Below, one piece after another: positions 52,691-63,991 of a DNA stretch of 64,000 bases. The notes under the pieces are model-generated. The model searched no databases. It worked only from the letters and a program-made list of their open reading frames with translations, and had not been told where the DNA came from. The position numbers were made by a program, and so were the translations under genes. The first letter of the stretch is position 1. Every line of letters starts with the position of its first letter. Origin of the DNA: Clusia tigrina (lineage: Eukaryota; Arthropoda; Insecta; Diptera; Clusiidae); contig OV050032.1 of the NCBI GenBank assembly GCA_920105625.2, positions 101,540,542 through 101,604,541 of the forward strand. The letters are read 5' to 3'.

Positions 52691-55380
52691 AGTTTGCAAC
52701 ATACAAATGCTTGTAACTTTTTACTGGAGCGTCATAAAACCTTGAAATTTCGTAACAATAAAGTACTCGAGCCTCTTGTCAATTTAAGCCATCGCTCAAA
52801 GCTATACTACCCTTGAGTCCCAAATCAAACACTGATAAAACTTCAAACGCCCCTAACTTCTTTACAGTACGTCCTACACCTATCAAAGTTTGCAACTTTC
52901 AAATGCTTGTAACTTTTTACTGGAGCGTCATAAAACCTTAAAATTTTGTAACAATAAAGTACTGGAGCCTCTTGTCAATTTAAGCTATCGCTCAAAGCTA
53001 TGCTACCCTAGAGTCCCAAATCAAACACTGATAAAACTTCAAACGCCCCTAACTTCTTTACGGTACGTCCTACACCTATCAAAGTTTGCAACATACAAAT
53101 GCTTGTAACTTTTACTGGAGCGTCATAAAACCTTGAAATTTTTTAACAATAAAGTGCTGGAGCTTCTTGTCAATTTAAGCTATCGCTCAAAGCTATGCTA
53201 CCCTAGAGTCCCAAATCAAACACTGATAAAACTTCAAACGCCCCTAACTTCTTTACGGTACGTCCTACACCTATCAAAGTTTGCAACATACAAATGCTTG
53301 TAACTTTTTACTGGAGCGTCATAAAACCTTGAAATTTTGTAACAATAAAGTACTCGACCCTCTTGTAAATTTAACTTATCGCTCAAAGCTATGCTACCCT
53401 AGAGTCCCAAATCAAACACTGATAAAACTTCAAATGGCCCTAACTTCTTTACGGTACGTCCTACACCTATCAAAGTTGGCAACATTCAAATGCTTGTAAC
53501 TTTTTACTGGAGCTTCATAAAACCTTGAAATTTTGTAACAATAAAGTACTCGAGCCTCTTGTCAATTTAAGCTATCGCTCTAAGCTAGCTACCCTTGAGT
53601 CTTAAATCAAACACTGATAAAACTTCAAATGGCCCTAACTTCTATACGATACGTCCTACACCTATCAAAGTTTGCAACTTACAAATGCTTGTAACTTTTT
53701 ACTGGAGCGTCATAAAACCTTGAAATTTTGTAACAATGAAGCACTGGAGCCTCTTGTAAATTTAAGCCATCGCTCAAAGCTATGCTACCCTAGAGTCCCA
53801 AATAAAACACTGATAAAACTTCAAACGCCCCTAACTTCTTTACGGCACGTCCTACACCTATCAAAGTTTGCAACATACAAATGCTTGTAACTTTTTACTG
53901 GAGCATCCTAAAGCCATCGCTCAAAGCTATGCTACCCTTGAGTCCCAAATCAAACACTGATAAAACTTCAAATGGCCCTAACTTCTATACGGTACGTCCT
54001 ATACCTATCAAAGTTTGCAACATACAAATGCTTGTAACTTTTTACTGGAACGTCATAAAACCTTGAACTTTTGTAACAATAAAGTACCCGAGCCTCTTGT
54101 CAATTTAAGCTATCGCTCAAAGCTATGGTACCCTAGAGTCCCAAATCAAACACTGAGAAAACTTCAAATGGCCCTAACTTCTATACGGTACGTCCTACAC
54201 CTATCAAAGTTTGCAACATACAAATGCTTGTAACTTTTTACTGGAGCGTCATAAAACCTTGAAATTTTGCAACAATAAAGTACCCGAGCCTCTTGTCAAG
54301 TTAAGTTATCGCTCAAAGCTATGCTACCCTAGAGTCCCAAATCAAACACTGATAAAACTTCAAACGCCCCTAACTTCTTTACGGTACGTCCTACACCTAT
54401 CAAAATTTGCAACATACAAATGCTTGTAACTTTTTACTGGAGCGTCATAAAACCTTGAAATTTCGTAACAATAAAGTACTCGACCCTCTTGTTAATTTAA
54501 GTTATCGCTCAAAGCTATGCTACCCTAGAGTCCCAAATCAAACACTGATAAAACTTCAAATGGCCCTAACTTCTTTACGGTACGTCCTACACCTATCAAA
54601 GTTGGCAACATACAAATGCTTGTAACTTTTTACTGGAGCGTCCAAAAACCTTGAAATTTTGTAACAATAAAGTACTCGAGCCTCTTGTCAATTTAAGCTA
54701 TCGCTCAAAGCTATGCTACCCTAGAGTCCCAAATCAAACACTGATAAAACTTCAAACGCCCCTATCTTCTATACGGTACGTCCTACACCTATCAAGGTTT
54801 GCAACATACAAATACTTGTAACTTTTTACTGGAGCGTCATAAAACCTTGAAATTTTGTAACAATAAAGTACCCGAGCCTCTTGTCAATTTAAGTTATCGC
54901 TCAAAGCTATGCTACCCTAGAGTCCCAAATCAAACACTGATAAAACTTCAAACGCCCCTAACTTCTTTACGGTACTTCCTACACCTATCAAAGTTTGCAA
55001 CATTCAAATGCTTGTAACTTTTTACTGGAGCGTCATAAAACCTTGAAATTTTGTAACAATAAAGTACACGAGCCTGTTGTCAATTTAAGCCATCGCTCAA
55101 AGCTATGCTACCCTAGAGTCCCAAATCAAACACTGATAAAACTTCAAATGGCCCTAACTTCTTTACGGTACGTCCTACACCTGTCAAAGTTTGCAACATT
55201 CAAATTTTTGTAACTTTTTACTGGAGCGTCATAAAACCTTGAAATTTTGTAACAATAAAGTACTCGAGCCTCTTGTCAATTTAAGCTATGGCTCAAAGCT
55301 ATGCTACCCTTGAGTCTTAAATCAAACACTGATAAAACTTCAAATGCCCCTAACTTTTTTACGGTACGTCCTACACCTAT
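52690..55380. repeat. 2,693-bp HOR, copy 1 (14 monomers)
   Basis: The ordered types CCTTAAAATTTTG, CTTTTACTGG with ATTTTTTAAC, CTTGTAAATTTAA, GGAGCTTCATAA, AGCTAGCT, GCAACTTACAAATGC, short monomer, CTTGAACTTTTG and CTGAGAAAAC recur 2,693 bp later. 2,693 is 13 x 196 + 147 minus 2. The same types in the same order are found at 2.2-3.5 kb (offset 50,720). Confidence 0.85.
53862..54008. repeat. Short monomer 22, 147 bp
   Basis: First short monomer after the gap. Tail with private CGTCCTATACC. Partner of 3142 at offset 50,720. Confidence 0.95.
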
Positions 55381-57000
55381 CAAAGTTTGCAACATACAAA
55401 TGCTTGTAACTTTTTACTGGAGCGTCATAAAACCTTGAAATTTTGTAACAATAAAGTACTCGAGCCTCTTGTCAATTTAAGCCATCGCTCAAAGCTATGC
55501 TACCCTTGAGTCCCAAATCAAACACTGATAAAACTTCAAACGCCCCTAACTTCTTTACGGTACGTCCTACACCTATCAAAGTTTGCAACATTCAAATGCT
55601 TGTAACTTTTTACTGGAGCGTCATAAAACCTTAAAATTTTGTAACAATAAAGTACTGGAGCCTCTTGTCAATTTAAGCTATCGCTCAAAGCTATGCTACC
55701 CTAGAGTCCCAAATCAAACACTGATAAAACTTCAAACGCCCCTAACTTCTTTACGGTACGTCCTACACCTATCAAAGTTTGCAACATACAAATGCTTGTA
55801 ACTTTTACTGGAGCGTCAAAAAACCTTGAAATTTTTTAACAATAAAGTACTGGAGCTTCTTGTCAATTTAAGCTATCGCTCAAAGCTATGCTACCCTAGA
55901 GTCCCAAATCAAACACTGATAAAACTTCAAACGCCCCTAACTTCTTTACGGTACGTCCTACACCTATCAAAGTTTGCAACATACAAATGCTTGTAACTTT
56001 TTACTGGAGCGTCATAAAACCTTGAAATTTTGTAACAATAAAGTACTCGACCCTCTTGTAAATTTAAGTTATCGCTCAAAGCTATGCTATCCTAGAGTCC
56101 CAAATCAAACACTGATAAAACTTCAAATGGCCCTAACTTCTTTACGGTACGTCCTACACCTATCAAAGTTGGCAACATTTAATTGCTTGTAACTTTTTAT
56201 TGGAGCTTCATAAAACCTTGAAATTTTGTAACAATAAAGTACTCGAGCCTCTTGTCAATTTAAGCTATCGCTCAAAGCTAGCTACCCTTGAGTCTTAAAT
56301 CAAACACTGATAAAACTTCAAATGGCCCTAACTTCTATACGGTACGTCCTACACCTATCAAAGTTTGCAACTTACAAATGCTTGTAACTTTTTACTGGAG
56401 CGTCATAAAACCTTGAAATTTTGTAACAATGAAGCACTCGAGCCTCTTGTCAATTTAAGCCATCGCTCAAAGCTATGCTACCCTAGAGTCCCAAATAAAA
56501 CACTGATAAAACTTCAAACGCCCCTAACTTCTTTACGGCACGTCCTACACCTATCAAAGTTTGCAACATACAAATGCTTGTAACTTTTTACTGGAGCATC
56601 CTAAAGCCATCGCTCAAAGCTATGCTACCCTTGAGTCCCAAATCAAACACTGATAAAACTTCAAATGGCCGTAACTTCTATACGGTACGTCCTACACCTA
56701 TCAAAGTTTGCAACATACAAATGCTTGTAACTTTTTACTGGAGCGTCATAAAACCTTGAACTTTTGTAACAATAAAGTACCCGAGCCTCTTGTCAATTTA
56801 AGCTATCGCTCAAAGCTATGGTACCCTAGAGTCCCAAATCAAACACTGAGAAAACTTCAAATGGCCCTAACTTCTATACGGTACGTCCTACACCTATCAA
56901 AGTTTGCAACATACAAATGCTTGTAATTTTTACTGGAGCGTCATAAAACCTTGAAATTTTGTAACAATGAAGTACCCGAGCCTCTTGTCAAGTTAAGTTA
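55381..57000. repeat. 2,693-bp HOR, copy 2 (partial)
   Basis: It matches copy 1 up to GTCAAGTTAAG (54.3 versus 57.0 kb). A one-base loss in CTTGTAATTTTTAC near 56.93 kb changes the offset to 2,692. Private changes include GGCAACATTTAATTGC near 56.17 kb and GGCCGTAAC near 56.67 kb. Beyond 57.0 kb the order follows the 3.5-4.5 kb set. Confidence 0.85.
56555..56701. repeat. Short monomer 23, 147 bp
   Basis: The 2,693-bp-offset partner of 53862, with private GGCCGTAAC. Confidence 0.95.
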
Positions 57001-57875
57001 TCGCTCAAAGCTATGCTACCCTAGAGTCCCAAATCAAATACTGATAAAATTTCAAATGCCCCGAACTTCTTAACGGTACGTCCTACACCTATCATAGTTT
57101 GCAACATTCAAATGCTTGTAACTTTTACTGGAGCGTCATAAAACCTTGAAATTTTTTAACAATAAAGTACTGGAGCCTCTTGTCAATTTAAGCTATCGCT
57201 CAAAGCTATGCTACCCTAGAGTCCCAAATCAAACACTGATAAAACTTCAAACGCCCCTAACTTCTTTACGGTACGTCCTACACCTATCAAAATTTGCAAC
57301 ATACAAATGCTTGTAACTTTTTACTGGAGCGTCATAAAACCTTGAAATTTCGTAACAATAAAGTACTCGACCCTCTTGTTAATTTAAGTTATCGCTCAAA
57401 GCTATGCTACCCTAGAGTCCCAAATCAAACACTGATAAAACTTCAAATGGCCCTAACTTCTTTACGGTACGTCCTACACCTATCAAAGTTGGCAACATAC
57501 AAATGCTTGTAACTTTTTACTGGAGCGTCCAAAAACCTTGAAATTTTGTAACAATAAAGTACTCGAGCCTCTTGTCAATTTAAGCTATCGCTCAAAGCTA
57601 TGCTACCCTAGAGTCCCAAATCAAACACTGATAAAACTTCAAACGCCCCTAACTTCTATACGGTACGTCCTACACCTATCAAAGTTTGCAACATACAAAT
57701 GCTTGTAACTTTTTACTGGAGCGTTATAAAACCTTGAAATTTTGTAACAATAAAGTACCCGAGCCTCTTGTCAATTTAAGTTATCGCTCAAAGCTATGCT
57801 ACCCTAGAGTCCCAAATCAAACATTGATAAAACTTCAAATGGCCCTAACTTCTTTACGGTACGTCCTACACCTAT

Positions 57876-58022
57876 CAAAGTTTGCAACATACAAATGCTT
57901 GTAACTTTTTACTGGAGCATCCTAAAGCCATCGCTCAAAGCTATGCTACCCTTGAGTCCCAAATCAAACACTGATAAAACTTCAAATGGCCCTAACTTCT
58001 ATACGGTACGTCCTACACCTAT
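57876..58022. repeat. Short monomer 24, 147 bp
   Basis: Its left neighbour has GAGCGTTATAA, not the usual AAATAAAAC monomer, so this copy was placed in a new context. Confidence 0.95.
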
Positions 58023-58799
58023 CAAAGTTTGCAACATACAAATGCTTGTAACTTTTTACTGGAGCGTCATAAAACCTTGAAATTTTGTAACAATAAAGTA
58101 CCCGAGCCTCTTGTCAATTTAAGCTATCGCTCAAAGCTATGGTACCCTAGAGTCCCAAATCAAATACTGATAAAATTTCAAACGCCCCGAACTTCTTTAC
58201 GGTACGTCCTACACCTATCATAGTTTGCAACATTCAAATGCTTGTAACTTTTACTGGAGCGTCATAAAACCTTGAAATTTTTTAACAATAAAGTACTGGA
58301 GCCTCTTGTCAATTTAAGCTATCGCTCAAAGCTATGCTACCCTAGAGTCCCAAATCAAACACTGATAAAACTTCAAACGCCCCTAACTTCTTTACGGTAC
58401 GTCCTACACCTATCAAAATTTGCAACATACAAATGCTTGTAACTTTTTACTGGAGCGTCATAAAACCTTGAAATTTCGTAACAATAAAGTACTCGACCCT
58501 CTTGTTAATTTAAGTTATCGCTCAAAGCTATGCTACCCTAGAGTCCCAAATCAAACACTGATAAAACTTCAAATGGCCCTAACTTCTTTACGGTACGTCC
58601 TACACCTATCAAAGTTTGCAACATACAAATGCTAGTAACTTTTTACTGGAGCGTCCAAAAACCTTGAAATTTTGTAACAATAAAGTACTCGAGCCTCTTG
58701 TCAATTTAAGCTATCGCTCAAAGCTATGCTACCCTAGAGTCCCAAATCAAACACTGATAAAACTTCAAACGCCCCTAACTTCTATACGGTACGTCCTAC

Positions 58800-61100
58800 A
58801 CCTATCAAAGTTTGCAACATACAAATGCTTGTAACTTTTTACTGGAGCGTTATAAAACCTTGAAATTTTGTAACAATAAAGTACCCGAGCCTCTTGTCAA
58901 TTTAAGTTATCGCTCAAAGCTATGCTACCCTAGAGTCCCAAATCAAACACTGATAAAACTTCAAATGGCCCTAACTTCTTTACGGTACGTTCTACACCTG
59001 TCAAAGCTTGCAACATTCAAATGCTTGTAACTTTTTACTGGAGCGTCATAAAACCTTGAAATTTTGTAACAATAAAGTACTCGAGCCTCTTGTCAATTTA
59101 AGCTATCGCTCAAAGCTATGCTACCCTTGAGTCTTAAATCAAACACTGATAAAACTTCAAATGCCCCTAAATTTTTTACGGTACGTCCTACACCTATCAA
59201 AGTTTGCAACATACAAATGTTTGTAACTTTTTACTGGAGCGTCCTAAAACCTTGAAATTTTGTAACAATAAAGTACTCGAGCCTCTTGTCAATTTAAGCC
59301 ATCGATCAAAGCTATGCTACCCTTGAGTCCCAAATCAAACACTGATAAAACTTCAAACGCCCCTAACTTCTTTACGGTACGTCCTACACCTATCAAAGTT
59401 GGCAACATTCAAATGCTTGTATCTTTTTACTGGAGCGTCATAAAACCTTGAAATTTTGTAACAATAAAGTACCCGAGCCTCTTGTCAATTTAAGCCATCG
59501 CTCAAAGCTATGCTACCCTTGAGTCCCAAATCAAACACTGATAAAACTTCAAATGGCCCTGACTTCTATACGGTACATCCTAGACCTATCAAAGTTTGCA
59601 ACATACAAATGCTTGTAACTTTTTACTGGAGCGTCATAAAACCTTGAAATTTTGTAACAATAAAGTACTCGAGCCTCTTGTCAATTTAAGCCATCGCTCA
59701 AAGCTATGCTACCCTTGAGTCTTAAATCAAACACTGATAAAACTTCAAATGGCCCTAACTTCTATACGGTACGTCCTACACCTATCAAAGTTTGCAACAT
59801 ACAAATGCTTGTAACTTTTTACTGGAGCGTCATAAAACCTTGAAATTTTGTAACAATGAAGTACTCGAGCCTCTTGTCAATTTAAGCCATCGCTCAAAGC
59901 TACGCTACCCTAGAGTCCCAAATAAAACACTGATAAAACTTCAAACGCCCCTAACTGCTTTACGGTACGTCCTACACCTATCAAAGTTTGCAACATACAA
60001 ATGCTTGTAACTTTTTACTGGAGCATCCTAAAGCCATCGCTCAAAGCTATGCTACCCTTGAGTCCCAAATCAAACACTGAAAAAACTTCAAATGGCCCTA
60101 ACTTCTATAAGGTACGGCCTACACCTATCAAAGTTTGCAACATACAAATGCTTGTAACTTTTTACTGGAGCGTCATAAAACTTTGAAATTTTGTACCAAT
60201 AAAGTACTCGAGCCTCTTGTCAATTTAGGCCATCGTTCAAAGCTATGCTACACTTGAGTCCCAAATCAAACACTGATAAAACTTCAAACGCCCCTAACTT
60301 ATTTACGGTACGTCCTACACCTATCAAAGTTGTGCAACATTCAAATGCTTGTAACTTTTTACTGGAGCGTCATAAAACCTTGAAATTTTGTAACAATAAA
60401 GTACTCGAGCCTCTTGTCAATTTAAGCCATCGCTCAAAGCTATACTACCCTAGAGTCCCAAAACAAACACTGATAAAACTTCAAACGCCCCTAACTTCTT
60501 TACGGTACGTCCTACACCTATCAAAGTTGGCAACATTCAAATGCTTGTAACTTTTTACTGGAGCGTCATAAAAACTTGAAATTTTGTAACAATAAAGTAC
60601 CCGAGCCTCTTGTCAATTTAAGCCATCGGTCAAAGCTATGCTACCCTTGAGTCCCAAATCAAACACTGATAAAACTTCAAATGGTCCTAACTTCTATACG
60701 GTACGTCGTACACCTATCAAAGTTTGCAACGTACATATGCTTGTAACTTTTTACTGGAGCGCCATAAAACCTTGAAATTTTGTAACAATAAAGTACCCGA
60801 GCCTCTTGTCAATTTTAGCTATCGCTCAAAGCTATGCTACCCTAGAGTCCCAAATCAAACACTGATAAAACTTCAATTGGCCCTAACTTCTATACGGTAT
60901 GCCCTACACCTATCAAAGTTTGCAATATACAAATGCTTGTATCTTTTTACTGGAGCGTCATAAAACCTTGAAATTTTGTAACAATAAAGTACTCGAGCCT
61001 CTTGTCAATTTAGGCCATCGCTCAAAGCTATGCTACCCTTGAGTCCCAAATCAAACACTGATAAAACTTCAAATGGCCCTAACTTCTATACGGTACGTCC
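58800..61100. repeat. Mosaic right-hand region, part 1
   Basis: Full-length monomers with one short copy. The CAAATGTTTGTAAC monomer near 59.2 kb matches those near 4.68 and 20.35 kb. 59.78-60.13 kb matches 19.40-19.74 kb, and TTGTGCAAC near 60.33 kb matches the 6.2 kb type. No gene or foreign insertion was seen. Confidence 0.8.
59982..60128. repeat. Short monomer 25, 147 bp
   Basis: Canonical junction with private CTGAAAAAAC and CTATAAGGTACGGCC. Confidence 0.95.
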
Positions 61101-61109
61101 TACACCTAT

Positions 61110-61498
61110 CAAAGCTTGCAACATACAAATGCTTGTAACTTTTTACTGGAGCGTCATAAAACTTTGAAATTTGTAACAATAAAGTACTCGAGCCTCTTGT
61201 CAATTTAAGCTATCGCTCAAAACTATGCTACCATTGAGTCCCAAATCAAACACTGATAAAACTTCAAATGGCCCTAACTTCTATACGGTACGTCCTACAC
61301 CTATCAAAGCTTGCAACATACAAATGCTTGTAACTTTTTACTGGAGCGTCATAAAACTTTGAAATTTGTAACAATAAAGTACTCGAGCCTCTTGTCAATT
61401 TAAGCTATCGCTCAAAACTATGCTACCATTGAGTCCCAAATCAAACACTGATAAAACTTCAAATGGTTCTAATTCTATACGGTACGTCCTACACCTAT
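61110..61498. repeat. Adjacent duplicate of one monomer type
   Basis: The AAGCTTGC type, with ACTTTGAAATTTG and CAAAACTATGCTACCATTG, occurs twice in succession (61110-61304, 195 bp; 61305-61498, 194 bp). Elsewhere this type is a single copy followed by the GCTACATAC type. The second copy has an extra one-base loss in GGTTCTAATTC. Confidence 0.85.
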
Positions 61499-61645
61499 CA
61501 AAGTTTGCTACATACAAATGCTTGTAACTTTTTACTGGAGCATCCTAAAGCCATCGCTCAAAGCTATGCTACCCTTGAGTCCCAAATCAAACACTGATAA
61601 AACTTCAAATGGCCCTAACTTCTATACGGTACGTCCTACACCTAT
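61499..61645. repeat. Short monomer 26, 147 bp
   Basis: The head has GCTACATAC but CTTGTAAC rather than CTTCTAAC, a combination not seen in the other short monomers. Confidence 0.95.
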
Positions 61646-61834
61646 CAAAGTTTGCAACATACAAATGCTTGTAACTTTTTACTGGAGCGTCATAAAACCT
61701 TGAAATTTTGTAACAATGAAGTACCCGAGCCTCTTGTCAATTTAAGCTATCGCTCAAAGCTATGCTACCCTAGAGACCCAAATCAAACACTGATAAAATG
61801 GCCCTAACTTCTATACGGTATGTCCTACACCTAT
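61646..61834. repeat. Monomer with a unique 7-bp deletion
   Basis: CACTGATAAAATGGCCC at 61789-61805 lacks seven bases (CTTCAAA) present in other monomers, giving a 189-bp copy. The deletion is bordered by short AAA matches, which fits replication slippage. I did not see it elsewhere. Confidence 0.8.
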
Positions 61835-61999
61835 CAGAGTTTGCAACATACAAATGCTTGTAACTTTTTACTGGAGCGTCATAAAACTTTGAAATTTTGT
61901 AACAATAAAGTACTCGAGCCTCTTGTCAATTTAGGCCATCGTTCAAAGCTATGCTACCCTTGAGTCCCAAATCAAACACTGATAAAACTTCAAACGCCC

Positions 62000-63990
62000 C
62001 TAACTTATTTACGGTACGTCCTACACCTATCAAAGTTGTGCAACATTCAAATGCTTGTAACTTTTTACTGGAGCGTCATAAAACCTTGAAATTTTCTAAC
62101 AATAAAGTACTCGAGCCTCTTGTCAATTTAAGCCATCGTTCAAAGCTTTGCTACCCTTGAGTCCCAAATCAAACACTGATAAAACTTCAAATGGCCCTAA
62201 CTTCTATACGGTACGTCCTACACCTATCAAAGTTGGCAACATTCAAATGCTTGTAACTTTTTACTGGAGCGTCATAAAACCTTGAAATTTCGTAACAATA
62301 AAGTACTCGACCCTCTTGTTAATTTAAGTTATCGCTCAAAGCTATGCTACCCTAGAGTCCCAAATCAAACACTGATAAAACTTCAAATGGCTCTAACTTC
62401 TATACGGTACGTCCTACACCTATCAAAGTTTGCAACATACAAATGCTTGTAACTTTTCACTGGAGCGTCATAAAAGCTTGAAATTTTGTAACAATAAAGT
62501 ACCCGAGCCTCTTGTCAATTTAAGCTATCGCTCAAAGCTATGCTACCCTAGAGTCCCAAATCAAACACTGATAAAACTTCAATTGGCCCTAACTTCTATA
62601 CGGTATGTCCTACACCTATCAAAGTTTGCAATATACAACTGCTTGTATCTTTTTACTGGAGCGTCATAAAACCTTGAAATTTTGTAACAATAAAGTACTC
62701 GAGCCTCTTGTCAATTTAGGCCATCGCTCAAAGCTATGCTACCCTTGAGTCCCAAATCAAACACTGATAAGACTTCAAATGGCCCTAACTTCTATACGGT
62801 ACGTCCTACACCTATCAAAGCTTGCAACATACAAATGCTTGTAACTTTTTACTGGAGCGTCATAAAACTTTGAAATTTTGTAACAATAAAGTACTCGAGC
62901 CTCTTGTCAATTTAAGCTATCGCTCAAAACTATGCTACCATTGAGTCCCAAATCAAACACTGATAAAACTTCAAATGGTCCTAACTTCTATACGGTACGT
63001 CCTACACCTATCAAAGTTTGCTACATACAAATGCTTGTAACTTTTTACTGGAGCGTCATAAAACCTTGAAATTTTGTAACAATAAAGTAGTCGAGCCTCT
63101 TGTCAATTTAAGCTATCGCTCAAAGCTGTGCTACCCTTGAGTCCCAAATCAAACACTCATTAAACTTCAAACGCCCCTAACTTCTTTACGGTACGTCCTA
63201 CACCTATCAAAGTTTGCAACATACAAATGCTTATAACTTTTTACTGGAGCGTCAAAAAACCTTGAAATTTTGTAACAATAAAGTATTCGAGCCTCTTGTC
63301 AATTTAAGCTATCGCTCAAAGCTATGCTACCCTTGAGTCCCAAATCAAACACTGATAAAACTTCAAACGCCCCTAACTTCTTTACGGTACGTCCAACACC
63401 TATCAAAGTTTGCAACATACAAATGATTGTAACTTTTTACTGGAGCGTCATAAAACCTTGAAATGTTGTAACAATAAAGTACTCGAGCATCTTGTCAATT
63501 TAAGTTATCGCTCAAAGCTATGCTTCCCTAGAGTCCCAAATCAAACACTGATAAAACTTCAAATGGCCCTAACTTCTATACGGTACGTCCTACACCTCTC
63601 AAAGTTTGCAACATTCAAATGCTTGTAACTTTTTACTGGAGCGTCATAAAACCTTGAAATTTTGTAACAATGAAGTACTCGAGCCTCTTGTCAATTTAAG
63701 CCATCGCTCAAAGCTATGCTACCCTAGAGTCCCAAATAAAACACTGATAAAACTTCAAACGCCCCTAACTTCTTTACGGCACGTCCTACACCTATCAAAG
63801 TTTGCAACATACAAATGCTTGTAACTTTTTACTGGAGCGTCATAAAACCTTGAAATTTTGTAACAATAAAGTACTCGAGCCTCTTGTCAATTTAAGCTAT
63901 CGCTCAAAGCTATGCTACCCTTGAGTCCCAAATCAAACACTCATAAAACTTCAAACGCCCCTAACTTCTTTACGGTACGTCCTACACCTA
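62000..63990. repeat. Mosaic right-hand region, part 2
   Basis: Full-length monomers in the order TTTTCACTGG, AATATAC, AAGCTTGC, GCTACATAC, CTTATAAC and CAAATGATTG (63404). This is the order at 13.6-14.6 kb and the full form of the 25 kb HOR. No short monomer occurs after 61645. No other feature was seen. Confidence 0.8.
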
Positions 63991-63991
63991 T

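Noticed and set aside
468..61703. Recurrent 61-94-codon frames starting at ATG in AAATGCTTG or in AGCTATGCTACCC around short monomers
   Set aside because: 147 is divisible by 3, so a short monomer keeps frame and lets these frames run on. Their presence follows exactly the presence of the short monomer, not any coding constraint.
259..63824. Many + strand open frames of 61-108 codons, most starting at TTG in GTTTGCAAC and ending at TAA one monomer later
   Set aside because: They are the same frame read in each monomer. Because 196 is 1 modulo 3, the frame shifts in the next copy and meets TAA in CTTGTAAC. Ribosome binding sites, domains and codon signals are absent. None was annotated as a gene.
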